Source of the DNA: Flavobacteria bacterium BBFL7
Lineage (GTDB): Bacteria > Bacteroidota > Bacteroidia > Flavobacteriales > Flavobacteriaceae
Assembly (NCBI GenBank): GCA_000153385.1
Contig: CH672374.1
Location: forward strand, 411,119 to 475,118
Length of the DNA: 64,000 nucleotides
Reading direction: 5' to 3'
This document shows positions 1 to 8,200 of the stretch, piece by piece. The notes beneath the pieces were generated by a model. That model had not been told where the DNA came from, searched no databases, and saw nothing but the letters and a program-made list of their open reading frames with translations. Numbering within the stretch: the stretch's first letter is position 1; the number at the start of each line of letters is the position of its first letter. Position numbers and translations under genes: made by a program.

Positions 1-2
1 GA

Positions 3-374
3 GATGATGACCGAACTATTAATAGATTTTCAAAAGAGCTCTCGAAACAAAATGAAATTAAAAAGCAGAAGCTCGAACAAATATTCTACTTAATCTCTCA
101 AAATAAACAATGCATTAATATGCTTATTTTGAGATACTTTGGTGAGAAATCAAATCCTTGTGGCAATTGTTCCGTTTGTAGAGATCAAAAGTCTACTGTT
201 CTTTTATTAGATCGCATTAAAGATGTACTTATTAAAAGAGATTTAAATAGTAACGAAATCGCATCTTTGCTTCCTGAAGCAGACAAAAATAATATCGTAG
301 AAACCTTGAAGCTGTTATTAGAGCAGGGAAAAGTTTCAATACATCAAAATCATAAATATCACTGGAATGGATAA
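3..374 (+). CDS. recQ: RecQ-family ATP-dependent DNA helicase, C-terminal part (5' end outside window)
   Basis: An open frame enters from the left edge and ends at a TAA at 372-374. RecQ helicases unwind DNA 3' to 5' during recombination and repair. Only the zinc-binding and winged-helix end is present. A Lys/Gln-rich helix leads to a Cys coded at 111-113, followed by the RYFGE segment and a PCGNCSVC cluster, which together supply the four zinc-binding cysteines of the RecQ-Ct module. The helicase motifs lie upstream of the window. The end resembles a short RecQ of the Bacteroidota type without a clear HRDC domain. It overlaps fmt by 8 bp, which suggests co-transcription. Assignment to the family rests on the Cys pattern and its surroundings; which RecQ paralog it is cannot be told. 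Confidence 0.85.
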   Translation, partial: DDDRTINRFSKELSKQNEIKKQKLEQIFYLISQNKQCINMLILRYFGEKSNPCGNCSVCRDQKSTVLLLDRIKDVLIKRDLNSNEIASLLPEADKNNIVETLKLLLEQGKVSIHQNHKYHWNG

Positions 375-1326
375 ATCTTTAAAGATTGTTTTTTTTGGAA
401 CACCTGAATTTGCTACAGGAGTTTTAGAAACTTTATATAATTCTAATCATCAGATAGTAGCAGTTGTTACAGCTGTGGATAAACCTGCAGGACGTGGAAG
501 GAAAATTAACGAAAGCCATGTAAAACAATTTGCTCTTAAAAATAATATACCTGTATTACAACCTAGTAATCTTAAGTCATCAGAGTTTATCGATGAATTA
601 AGAAGCTATAATGCAGACTTACAAGTTATTGTAGCCTTTAGAATGCTCCCTAAGGTTGTGTGGAGTATGCCAGCAATGGGAACATTTAATCTACATGCAA
701 GTCTATTACCAGAATATAGAGGTGCTGCACCTATTAATTGGGCAATAATAAATCAAGAAAAAAAATCTGGTGTGACTACATTTTTCATTGATGAAAAAAT
801 AGATACCGGAGCGATAATCGACCAGCAAAGTTGTGATATTGAAGAATATGAAACTGTAGGGACTTTATATAAAAAGCTTATGGATTTAGGTAGCACCTTA
901 TCCTTAGAAACGGTAAACAATATTGCTGCAGGTAATATCACCACTCAAACACAGCCTATGAGTAAGGAACTTAAAGAGGCTCCTAAACTTAATGCAACAA
1001 ACACGACTATTAACTGGCATATGAAGACAGCTGCTGTGGACGCCATGGTAAGAGGTTTATATCCGTTTCCAGTAGCAAAAGCCGTATTAGTACAAGATAA
1101 GGCTGAAACAATTAAGATATATAGGACTTCTATCCTTTTAGAAAATCATGAAATGATTCCTGGAAGTATTGTGATTGATGGTGATATTTTTAAAGTTGCG
1201 TGCTCTGATGGATTTTTGATAATTGATGAGATGCAATTACCTAATAAGAAAAGAATGGATGTAAAAAGTCTTTTAAACGGATATAAGTTCAGCGCTGACG
1301 CTAGATTCCACAACGGATTGCTGTAA
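367..1326 (+). CDS. fmt: Methionyl-tRNA formyltransferase
   Basis: Transfers a formyl group from 10-formyl-tetrahydrofolate to initiator Met-tRNA in the cytoplasm. At 319 aa it has the usual length for Fmt. The N-terminal formyltransferase fold begins with KIVFFGTPEFA. The catalytic triad can be placed as Asn108 and His110 (in FNLHASLLPEYRGAAP) and Asp146 (in EKIDTGA), followed by the C-terminal OB-like tRNA-binding domain from about residue 205. The ATG at 367 lies inside the end of recQ, with an 8 bp overlap, so translation is probably coupled. No terminator is visible before the following HU gene, which has its own promoter. Assignment is firm. Confidence 0.97.
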   Translation: MDKSLKIVFFGTPEFATGVLETLYNSNHQIVAVVTAVDKPAGRGRKINESHVKQFALKNNIPVLQPSNLKSSEFIDELRSYNADLQVIVAFRMLPKVVWSMPAMGTFNLHASLLPEYRGAAPINWAIINQEKKSGVTTFFIDEKIDTGAIIDQQSCDIEEYETVGTLYKKLMDLGSTLSLETVNNIAAGNITTQTQPMSKELKEAPKLNATNTTINWHMKTAAVDAMVRGLYPFPVAKAVLVQDKAETIKIYRTSILLENHEMIPGSIVIDGDIFKVACSDGFLIIDEMQLPNKKRMDVKSLLNGYKFSADARFHNGLL

Positions 1327-1403
1327 TTTACAGCTAAAAAGACCTAACTTATTAACAATCGGTTACTTTTATAAACAAATTTTATCATTTATCGCTCTAA
1401 TCC

Positions 1404-1433
1404 TTGTGTGGTAGCATAATCCGTATAAATTTG
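1404..1433 (+). promoter_or_regulatory. Bacteroidota-type promoter for the HU gene
   Basis: TTG at 1404-1406 and TAAATTTG at 1426-1433 match the -33 and TAnnTTTG -7 elements with a 19 bp spacer. Transcription would start a few bases downstream, giving a leader of about 40 nt before the ATG at 1475. Match to consensus is seen; activity is inferred. Confidence 0.6.
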
Positions 1434-1474
1434 TTCCACGTTTTAGTTTAACCAACATTAATTTAATTTCAATT

Positions 1475-1747
1475 ATGAACAAAACAGATTTAATCGAAGG
1501 AATGGCAGAGCATGCTGGTATTTCAAAAGCAGCAGCTAAAAAAGCATTAGAATCTTTCTTAGGTAACGTTGAAAAGTGTCTTAAAAAAGGTGATAGAGTT
1601 TCTTTAGTAGGATTCGGATCTTTCTCAGTTTCTAAAAGAGCTGCACGTGAAGGTAGAAACCCACAAACTGGAAAAACTATCAAAATCGCTGCTAAAAAAG
1701 TAGTGAAATTCAAAGCAGGTAGTGATTTACAGAAAGCTGTAAACTAA
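1475..1747 (+). CDS. hup: HU-family DNA-binding protein
   Basis: A 90-aa nucleoid protein that binds and bends DNA as a dimer. The sequence has the complete HU/IHF layout: an N-terminal helical pair (MNKTDLIEGMAEHAGISKAA), the GDRVSLVGFGSF beta turn, the DNA-minor-groove arm with the GRNPQTGKTIKI signature, and a Lys-rich C-terminal helix. Length is exactly family-typical. It is monocistronic by context: its own promoter lies at 1404-1433 and a strong terminator follows at 1772-1799. I cannot separate HU from IHF subtypes by sight, but the single-copy form without extensions is the usual Flavobacteria HU. Confidence 0.96.
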   Translation: MNKTDLIEGMAEHAGISKAAAKKALESFLGNVEKCLKKGDRVSLVGFGSFSVSKRAAREGRNPQTGKTIKIAAKKVVKFKAGSDLQKAVN

Positions 1748-1771
1748 TAACTACTTTGTTTAAAGTATCAG

Positions 1772-1799
1772 CCCGATTCTGAAAGGAATCGGGTTTTTT
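1772..1799 (+). terminator. Intrinsic terminator after the HU gene
   Basis: Perfect 8-bp stem CCCGATTC (1772-1779) / GAATCGGG (1786-1793) with a 6-nt loop and a run of six T. Confidence 0.92.
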
Positions 1800-1887
1800 A
1801 TTATATATACTTTACCTACAAAAAAATTATTAAGGATAGCATGATTGTTTTTAGAATTATTTAATTAAGTTTAATCATAATTAACTT

Positions 1888-2448
1888 ATGAAAACAACAG
1901 AAATTCATAAAGGAAGCTTACTTGTATCAGAACCTAATATTATAGGAGATGAATCTTTTTCAAGGTCCGTTGTACTATTGACTGAGTATGATGATAATGG
2001 AATCGTCGGTTTTATTTTAAATAAGCCATTACAATATACTCTCAATGATTTAGTACCAGAAATAGAACTAGAACTACCTATTTTTCAAGGTGGTCCTGTT
2101 GAAATGGATAATTTATATTTTTTACACTCTATTCCTGATCTTATACCCAACTCTCATCTCATTGCAGATGATATATATTGGGGCGGTGATTTCCAAAGTG
2201 TTCATGAGCTTATAAGTAATAATAAGATCAGTGGTGACGAAATTAAATTTTTCTTAGGATATTCTGGATGGCACAAAGAACAGTTGTTACAGGAGATTAA
2301 TGAGCACTCCTGGATTATTAAACCTAACACTTCTACAGATTTAATCTTATCTGATGAAATTCATGGATTATGGAAAAAGGAAATGTTAGAATTAGGTGGC
2401 AGTTATAAATTATGGTCTAATGCACCTGAAAATCCTTCCTATAACTAA
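1888..2448 (+). CDS. yqgE: YqgE/AlgH family protein
   Basis: A 186-aa member of the YqgE/AlgH family (DUF179), a widely conserved small cytoplasmic protein with no firmly proven biochemical role. The family signature is visible: an N-terminal GSLLVSEPNI..D..F.RSVVLL stretch, GIVGFILNKPL, the QGGPVE turn, and FFLGYSGWHKEQLLQEI toward the C-terminus. Length is normal. The ATG at 1888 follows a short AT-rich gap. It converges with the class IV aminotransferase gene on the other strand, and the two stop regions overlap by 4 bp, so no terminator separates them. Confidence 0.93.
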   Translation: MKTTEIHKGSLLVSEPNIIGDESFSRSVVLLTEYDDNGIVGFILNKPLQYTLNDLVPEIELELPIFQGGPVEMDNLYFLHSIPDLIPNSHLIADDIYWGGDFQSVHELISNNKISGDEIKFFLGYSGWHKEQLLQEINEHSWIIKPNTSTDLILSDEIHGLWKKEMLELGGSYKLWSNAPENPSYN

Positions 2449-3281
2449 TTGAAGAATTTATCATTAAAAATCTCTAATAGTTCAGTCGCTAGATCCTTAT
2501 TAAATTCTTTTTTCCTATACTTATCTATACTTTGTATTCCCTTAATGACATTAGTCGTAAAAATCTCATCAGCACGTTGTAATTCAAACGGAGATAATGT
2601 TTCTTCAACAATTTCATAATTCAACATACGTTTTAACTGTTGTATTACTTGTTCTCTCATTAATCCATTAAGACATCCATCTAATATCGGAGGCGTTTTA
2701 ACTACATTTCCTGTTCTGACAAAAACGTTACCTGAGATACCTTCAGTAATCATTTTCTTCTCATTGACTAGAAACAATTCTTGATAATCGTTATCTAAGG
2801 CATATCGCCCAGCGAGAACATTAACGATTTTATTAGTAGATTTAATAGTACTGAGTAAGCCTGATAATACGTAATGATCTTTAAATAATTCGGCTATTCG
2901 AGTTGTATTGTTTTGATAATTACCTTCTAATTGTGAGGACTGTATGCTATAATGCACACCATTTTCTAATGGTGCATAAAAGCCTCCTGACTTGCGCCAT
3001 ACTGTAAATCTTATCCTAGCATGTCCTAGGCTCAGATTATTTTGATTGAGTAGGTCAATGATTGATTCTTCAATAAACTCTGGTGTAAATGTATCAGGAA
3101 TATCCATCCTTAAAATGCGCATACCAGACATAAGTCTGAAATAATGAGCCTCATAAAGTAATGGCGTTCCATTAAAACATCTTATAGTTTCAAAAATACC
3201 ATCACCATAAAAGGTTCCTCTATTGTCATAAGCAATAGTTGCATAATTACTAGATTTTAACTCACCGTCGATATTAACCAT
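2445..3281 (-). CDS. Aminotransferase class IV (PabC / D-amino-acid / branched-chain aminotransferase-like)
   Basis: A PLP-dependent class IV aminotransferase of about 278 aa. The fold-type IV features are visible: RGTFYGDGIFETIR near the N-terminus, the Schiff-base lysine at about residue 147 in STIKSTNKIVN, and ITEGISGNVFV, which binds the cofactor phosphate. Members include aminodeoxychorismate lyase (folate synthesis), D-amino-acid and branched-chain aminotransferases; substrate cannot be told from sequence alone. I place the start at the ATG at 3281 rather than an in-frame TTG at 3311, because the 30 intervening bases form an intrinsic terminator hairpin and the family begins near MVNIDG. 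The ATG abuts the terminator's T-run, which is odd. Upstream on the same strand is the START-like gene. Confidence 0.85.
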   Translation of the reverse strand: MVNIDGELKSSNYATIAYDNRGTFYGDGIFETIRCFNGTPLLYEAHYFRLMSGMRILRMDIPDTFTPEFIEESIIDLLNQNNLSLGHARIRFTVWRKSGGFYAPLENGVHYSIQSSQLEGNYQNNTTRIAELFKDHYVLSGLLSTIKSTNKIVNVLAGRYALDNDYQELFLVNEKKMITEGISGNVFVRTGNVVKTPPILDGCLNGLMREQVIQQLKRMLNYEIVEETLSPFELQRADEIFTTNVIKGIQSIDKYRKKEFNKDLATELLEIFNDKFFN

Positions 3282-3308
3282 AAAAAAAGCCCTGTTTAAT
3301 TCAGGGCT
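3282..3308 (-). terminator. Intrinsic terminator directly abutting the aminotransferase start codon
   Basis: Read on the minus strand, AGCCCTG (3308-3302), loop AATTAAA, CAGGGCT (3294-3288) and seven T (3288-3282) are followed at once by the ATG (3281-3279). It terminates the START-like gene or acts as an attenuator for the aminotransferase. Confidence 0.8.
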
Positions 3309-3332
3309 CAAAATTAGGTATAGAAATTAGGT

Positions 3333-3722
3333 TTAACTAGAACCTAGTACTTTTTTTAACTCTCCTATTTGATTTTCCCAAAACATTTTTTGGTCTTCTA
3401 CTTCATCTTCATCATCACCAAAGTCTGAAATCATTAAAGAAACATCCTTTGTAATTTCATCTACCTGAATACTCATTTCAAAATATTTCTTAGTATCCTC
3501 ATCATAATCCCATTGAAAACGAGCTCTTTCTCCACTAACTCTCTTTACAATTTTTGCTTTTTCTTCAGATCCATCCCAGATAAATCTAAAATATTCACCT
3601 CTACTATTTACATTATCTGCAAACCATTCTGACATTCCAGATGGTGTAGCTATATATTGATATAATAAAGCTGGTGAAACGTGAATAGGAAACTCCAGGT
3701 TAAATTTGATTGGTTCTTGCAT
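3333..3722 (-). CDS. START-like / SRPBCC (AHSA1-type) domain protein
   Basis: A 129-aa soluble protein with the helix-grip layout of the SRPBCC superfamily: an N-terminal strand (IKFNLEFPIHVSPALLYQYIATPSGMSEWFAD), central beta strands (YFRFIWDG, ARFQWDYDED) and a long C-terminal helix (MFWENQIGELKKVLGSS). The WF in the first helix region and the acidic DFGDDEDEVED linker are typical of the Flavobacteria START-like protein. The function is not known; relatives bind hydrophobic ligands or assist Hsp90. It has no signal peptide and should be cytoplasmic. The ATG at 3722 is clear. The next minus-strand gene is a class IV aminotransferase, separated by an intrinsic terminator. Confidence 0.8.
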   Translation of the reverse strand: MQEPIKFNLEFPIHVSPALLYQYIATPSGMSEWFADNVNSRGEYFRFIWDGSEEKAKIVKRVSGERARFQWDYDEDTKKYFEMSIQVDEITKDVSLMISDFGDDEDEVEDQKMFWENQIGELKKVLGSS

Positions 3723-3804
3723 GAGTTAATTACTTTGTTGGCAATATAGTAGATAAATCCTGAAAAGAAAAAATCAATTTCAGAAAAATATTAAGAGAAT
3801 TAGA

Positions 3805-3837
3805 TTTGGTTAGAATAAAGAAATAAGTATATATTTG
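3805..3837 (+). promoter_or_regulatory. Promoter of tRNA-Met
   Basis: TTTG at 3805-3808 and TATATTTG at 3830-3837 match the Bacteroidota -33 and -7 elements with a 21-bp spacer. The tRNA begins 29 nt downstream. Confidence 0.7.
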
Positions 3838-3865
3838 CAGCCGCTTAGGCAAGTTTGCTTAAAAT

Positions 3866-3939
<74 letters not shown>

Positions 3940-3943
3940 CAAA

Positions 3944-3970
3944 AGTCCTCTTTTTAAAGAGGACTTTTTT
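3944..3970. terminator. Bidirectional terminator between tRNA-Met and the LacI-type gene
   Basis: Inverted repeat AGTCCTCTTT (3944-3953) / AAAGAGGACT (3956-3965), flanked by AAAA on the left and a T-run on the right. It can end the tRNA transcript on the plus strand and the regulator transcript on the minus strand. Confidence 0.88.
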
Positions 3971-4982
3971 ATTTTCTAGTAGTTCCTCTTTCTAGTAATG
4001 TAGTCTTTAAGGTATGAATACGAGTTACTTGTACCTCATCTTTATTTTTCATTAAGTTAAAAATTCTAGTAAACGTCTTCTTTCCTAATTCTTTAGAATG
4101 CTGGTCTACTACAGTTAACTGAGGATAAGAATACTTTGCCATAGTACTATTAGAATAACAAATAATTTGTAAATCTTGTGGTACTTTAATATTCAATTCT
4201 TTGGCTTTATTAAGTGTCATGATTCCAGATCGCTGATCAAGAGCTATAACCGCATCTGTTTTATTATTCTTTAAAGTATCTTCCAATTGTTGCATAAAAC
4301 GTTCATCTTCCTCTTCTAAAACATATTGTAGATTCAATTCTGGACAGTTATCCACCTTTAACTTAATTCCCTGTTCTCTAAGTTGTCCCACACTTAATTT
4401 ACTTATCGTTGATGCAACGCACAAATTACGATCTCCTTTTTTCTTTAGAAAATCAACTAGTCTTGATCCAGATGCCGCATCATCAACAATAATTTTATCA
4501 CAATCTAAATCATCAATAACTCTATCAAACATAACTAGTTTAAGATCTGAGTTGAGAATTTCATTATAATGTTCATATTTATTCAATTCTTGTGTCTCCA
4601 TTGATGCTGCGATTATAAAACCATCTACAGCTCCGTTAGAAAACATTTCTACATAATCTTTCTCTTTAAGGTATGATTCATTTGATATGCATATCACTAT
4701 CTTATAATTATGTTGAGATGCTTCTTCTTCAATTCCCATTAGAACTTGCCCAAAAAAATCGTTGATGATTTCTGGCAATACAACCGCTATAGTCCTTGTT
4801 TCTCTATTTCTAAGAGAAGCTGCCGCAGTATTAGGTCTGTAGCCCATCAGTTTGGCTAGTTCTTTAACACGTACTTTAGTTTCAACACTTATTTCTGCGC
4901 TATCCTTTAATGCTTTTGAGACAGTCGATGTGGATAATTGAAGTTTCTCTGCTAATACTTTTAAAGTAGGCTTTTGATTCAT
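3969..4982 (-). CDS. LacI-family transcriptional regulator
   Basis: A 337-aa repressor-type regulator. The N-terminal helix-turn-helix (residues about 5-55) reads TLKVLAEKLQLSTSTVSKALKDSAEIS followed by the hinge region with RPNTAAASLR. The periplasmic-binding-protein-like effector domain follows (ETRTIAVVLPEIINDFFGQVLMGIEEEA, then FDRVIDDLDCDKIIVDD). Members usually sense a sugar or sugar derivative. It is transcribed away from the large secreted protein gene that starts at 5203, and the 220 bp between them hold a perfect 14-bp palindrome at 5072-5085, a candidate operator. Which genes it controls is not visible; the divergent LamG protein is a guess only. Confidence 0.92.
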   Translation of the reverse strand: MNQKPTLKVLAEKLQLSTSTVSKALKDSAEISVETKVRVKELAKLMGYRPNTAAASLRNRETRTIAVVLPEIINDFFGQVLMGIEEEASQHNYKIVICISNESYLKEKDYVEMFSNGAVDGFIIAASMETQELNKYEHYNEILNSDLKLVMFDRVIDDLDCDKIIVDDAASGSRLVDFLKKKGDRNLCVASTISKLSVGQLREQGIKLKVDNCPELNLQYVLEEEDERFMQQLEDTLKNNKTDAVIALDQRSGIMTLNKAKELNIKVPQDLQIICYSNSTMAKYSYPQLTVVDQHSKELGKKTFTRIFNLMKNKDEVQVTRIHTLKTTLLERGTTRK

Positions 4983-5035
4983 AGTGTTTGTTCTAAAAAG
5001 TAAAGATAGGATAATACACTATATATTTTTATTAC

Positions 5036-5049
5036 GCTTCCGCGAAAGC
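5036..5049. repeat. Dispersed palindrome, imperfect copy (1 mismatch)
   Basis: GCTTCCGCGAAAGC, one base off the perfect 14-mer GCTTTCGCGAAAGC, lies in the intergenic region between the LacI-type gene and the large secreted protein gene. Confidence 0.8.
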
Positions 5050-5071
5050 ATAAATAATGCACTTATGATAA

Positions 5072-5085
5072 TTAACAATTGTTAA
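5072..5085. promoter_or_regulatory. Perfect 14-bp palindrome TTAACAATTGTTAA, candidate operator
   Basis: It sits in the divergent region 4983-5202 between a LacI-type repressor gene and a secreted protein gene. LacI-family operators are palindromic, often with a central CG; this one has a central AT, so the link is only suggestive. Confidence 0.35.
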
Positions 5086-5202
5086 GTTATCCGATGAAAT
5101 ACACATAAATCGGGTTATTCAGCGATTTAATAGATGAAATTGTTAATTAGTCCGTTATACTACGTTAATTTTACAGCACCCGAAAATTAATTGTAGACGA
5201 TT

Positions 5203-8200
5203 ATGAAAAATTTTACCTTCCTAAATTGTAAAAATTTCTTACTTAGCACTTTACTATTTTTAACTGCGCTATTATCAGTAGCACAGACTAGCGAAGTGAT
5301 TGTTAGTGTTAACTGGCCACAATGGTCTGGAGAAAATTACTTACGTGTATATGACCCTAGTGGGACCACACTTCTAGATTTATGTAATCCTGCTTCTTGT
5401 TATACAGGAGCTAACAATAGCTACAGTACATCTGTTAATATGGGTTGTTTATCGGATGCTAATAACTATAGTATTAGAATGTACGATAGGTATGGCGATC
5501 AATGGAATGGTACTGGAGCAAATGTTACAATCACATCTGGTGGAAATGTTGTTTTAAGTACAAACCACGGTGGTGGTGGTAGTTCTACAGCAAGTTTTAA
5601 CGTTTACGGTGGTGGATCTGCTTGTGTTTCTGGTCCTCAAGAAATAGATATTTATGGTAATGGTAGTTTAATTAGCGATAATGATACCACACCAGACACT
5701 ATTGATGGAACGGATTTAGGTATAATAGAAGGTGCTGGGACACTTAGCTCTGTATTTACTATCACTAATTCTGGTAGTAATGATTTAGTCTTAACAGGAT
5801 CTCCTAGAGTAGAAATTACCGGTATTAACGCTGCAGATTTTTCTGTTGTAACACAACCTAATGCTACCATCACAGGTGGATCATCTGAAGATGTAACCAT
5901 TAATTTTAGTAGAACTACGGCCGGAACAAGTAATGCCACAGTTACTATATTAAGTAATGATGGTAATGAAGCGACTTATAATTTTGATATAACAGCTCAA
6001 TCAGTAGCTCCTCAATATACTATGTATTACGAGAATTTTGATAACGGAGCTTCTGGATGGACATCAAATACAGGCTCTTTTAATTGGACATTAGGAACTA
6101 CGTTTGAAAAAGGAGAAGGTGATTATTGGTACACTAATAACTTTAATAATTATCCAAATAATGCTGAGGCTTTATTAACCAGTCCTGTAATTTCAACTAT
6201 CGGATATACTAATTTAAAATTTTGGATAGACTTCAGAACAAATACTGCAGATACTGAAGATGGAATGCGCGTTGAGTATAGTGCAAATGGCGGAACTACT
6301 TGGAGTACGCTAGGTGCCGTAGGTAGTGGTGATAACTGGTACAATGGTAACGATGCTGACGGAATTGCTAATAATGCTCACGCATGGGTAGGTGACAATT
6401 CTAATTTAGACTCTAGTCTAAGTAGATTTGAAGAGGCATCTCACGTATTACCAGCCACTTTATATAATAATCCTTTAGTACGATTCAGAGTAAGATTTGA
6501 ATCTGATAATAACGGACAACGTGATGATGGTGTGCTAATTGACAATGTAATTATTACAGGTTCTCCCCTAGCCTTACCAATGGCATCAGATGGACCAGCA
6601 GATGTGAGTGATAATTTAACATTATGGCTAAGATCACAAGATATACCACAAACTGATGGTAGTCTATTAACCAACTGGGATGACATGGCTATAGGTAATG
6701 ATGCTAGTGAAATTGCATCTAGTGCACCAACTTTTGCTAATAACGTAAGTCAAAACATTAATTTTAATCCTACTGTAAACTTTGATCGTTCTCAACAACA
6801 ACACATGAGAGGTAAAGGTGGATTTAATTCTAATGAGTACTGGATAGTTGTTAGAAGTTCTATAGACATGACTAATTCTCTTGCAGGAGAAACGATGTTG
6901 ATAGGTGCAAAATACGCTCCTATTAATCCGGCAAAGGACCCATCTGGATTAGGTTGGGGACCAGTATCTGCAAGATATACAAATGAAGTACTTGCCCATA
7001 GTATTGGAACTGTTTCTGAAAATGATTCCAATAGTGGTTACGGTAGAGCGTTCTCCGATGCTTCTAGAACTTTTGATGATGTGCATATCATTAACATTAA
7101 AAACAATCCAGTTAATAATGAAACTGAAATGTATTTAAACGGTCGTAAAATTGATAATGCAACTGGTAGAACTACTGTAAGTAATCAAACTTTAAATTTT
7201 GAAGGTTTTTCTAATAAGCCATTTTACCTAGGAGCTGGAAGATATCAACTAAATGGACTTCCTTTTGAAACACATTTAAATGGACAGATCACTGAAGTTT
7301 TCAGCTATAGAGATAAGTTAGATGCTACTGTTCAACAACGTATCTACTCATATTTAGCAATTAAAAATGGGGTGTCTCTACATAATCCTGCGAGCACTTT
7401 AGATGACCATAGAGCTGACTGGGATTACTTAAATAGTGATGACAGTGTGATTTGGGATTATAGTACAAATACAAATTATAACTATGATGTAGCAGCGATA
7501 GGAAGAGATGATGATTCTGATTTAAATCAAAAGCAATCTAAAAGTGAAAACTCTACATCAATTGTTGCTATAGGTCTAGATAAAGTTGAAGACTTAGGAA
7601 CTGAGAACAGTAATTCATTCTCAAATGACAAGGATTTTCTAATTTGGGGTCATAATGGACAGGACTTAAATGCCTATGCAACGGTTTTAGATTATGACTT
7701 AGGTATTGCTAACGCAGTTGAAACTAATATAACGAGAATCAACCGTATTTGGAAAATAGATGAAGTAGCTACGAATGAGGTTGCTAAAACTGAAGTAAGA
7801 ATTTCTACGACAGATTTCAGTGGTTTACCTGCTTTAACAGATGACAGTAAATATGTACTGATTGTTGCAGATGATGAAAACTTTACTAATAATTTAGAAA
7901 CTGCTTTCTTTAAAGAGGATGGAACTTACCAGCGTGCTAAATATGATTTTGATGGAACAAAGTATTTTTCCATAGGAATCACTTATGTAAAGCAAGAAGA
8001 GCGTAGTATTTCTTTTGATGGAATTGATGATCACATTGAAATACCAGAATCAGATGGATTAGGTGGTAGATTTACTTGTTCAGTTTGGATCTATAGTGAA
8101 GGAGCTAATAATACAAGCTCTAATAAAACAATTGTAGCAAAAAGAACTGGTAATTCTGGATTCCAAATGTACTTAAGACCTGATAATAGAGTTGCTGTAT

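Noticed and set aside
3282-3311. In-frame TTG start for the aminotransferase adding ten residues
   Set aside because: The added codons are an intrinsic terminator hairpin plus T-run; the family N-terminus fits the ATG at 3281.
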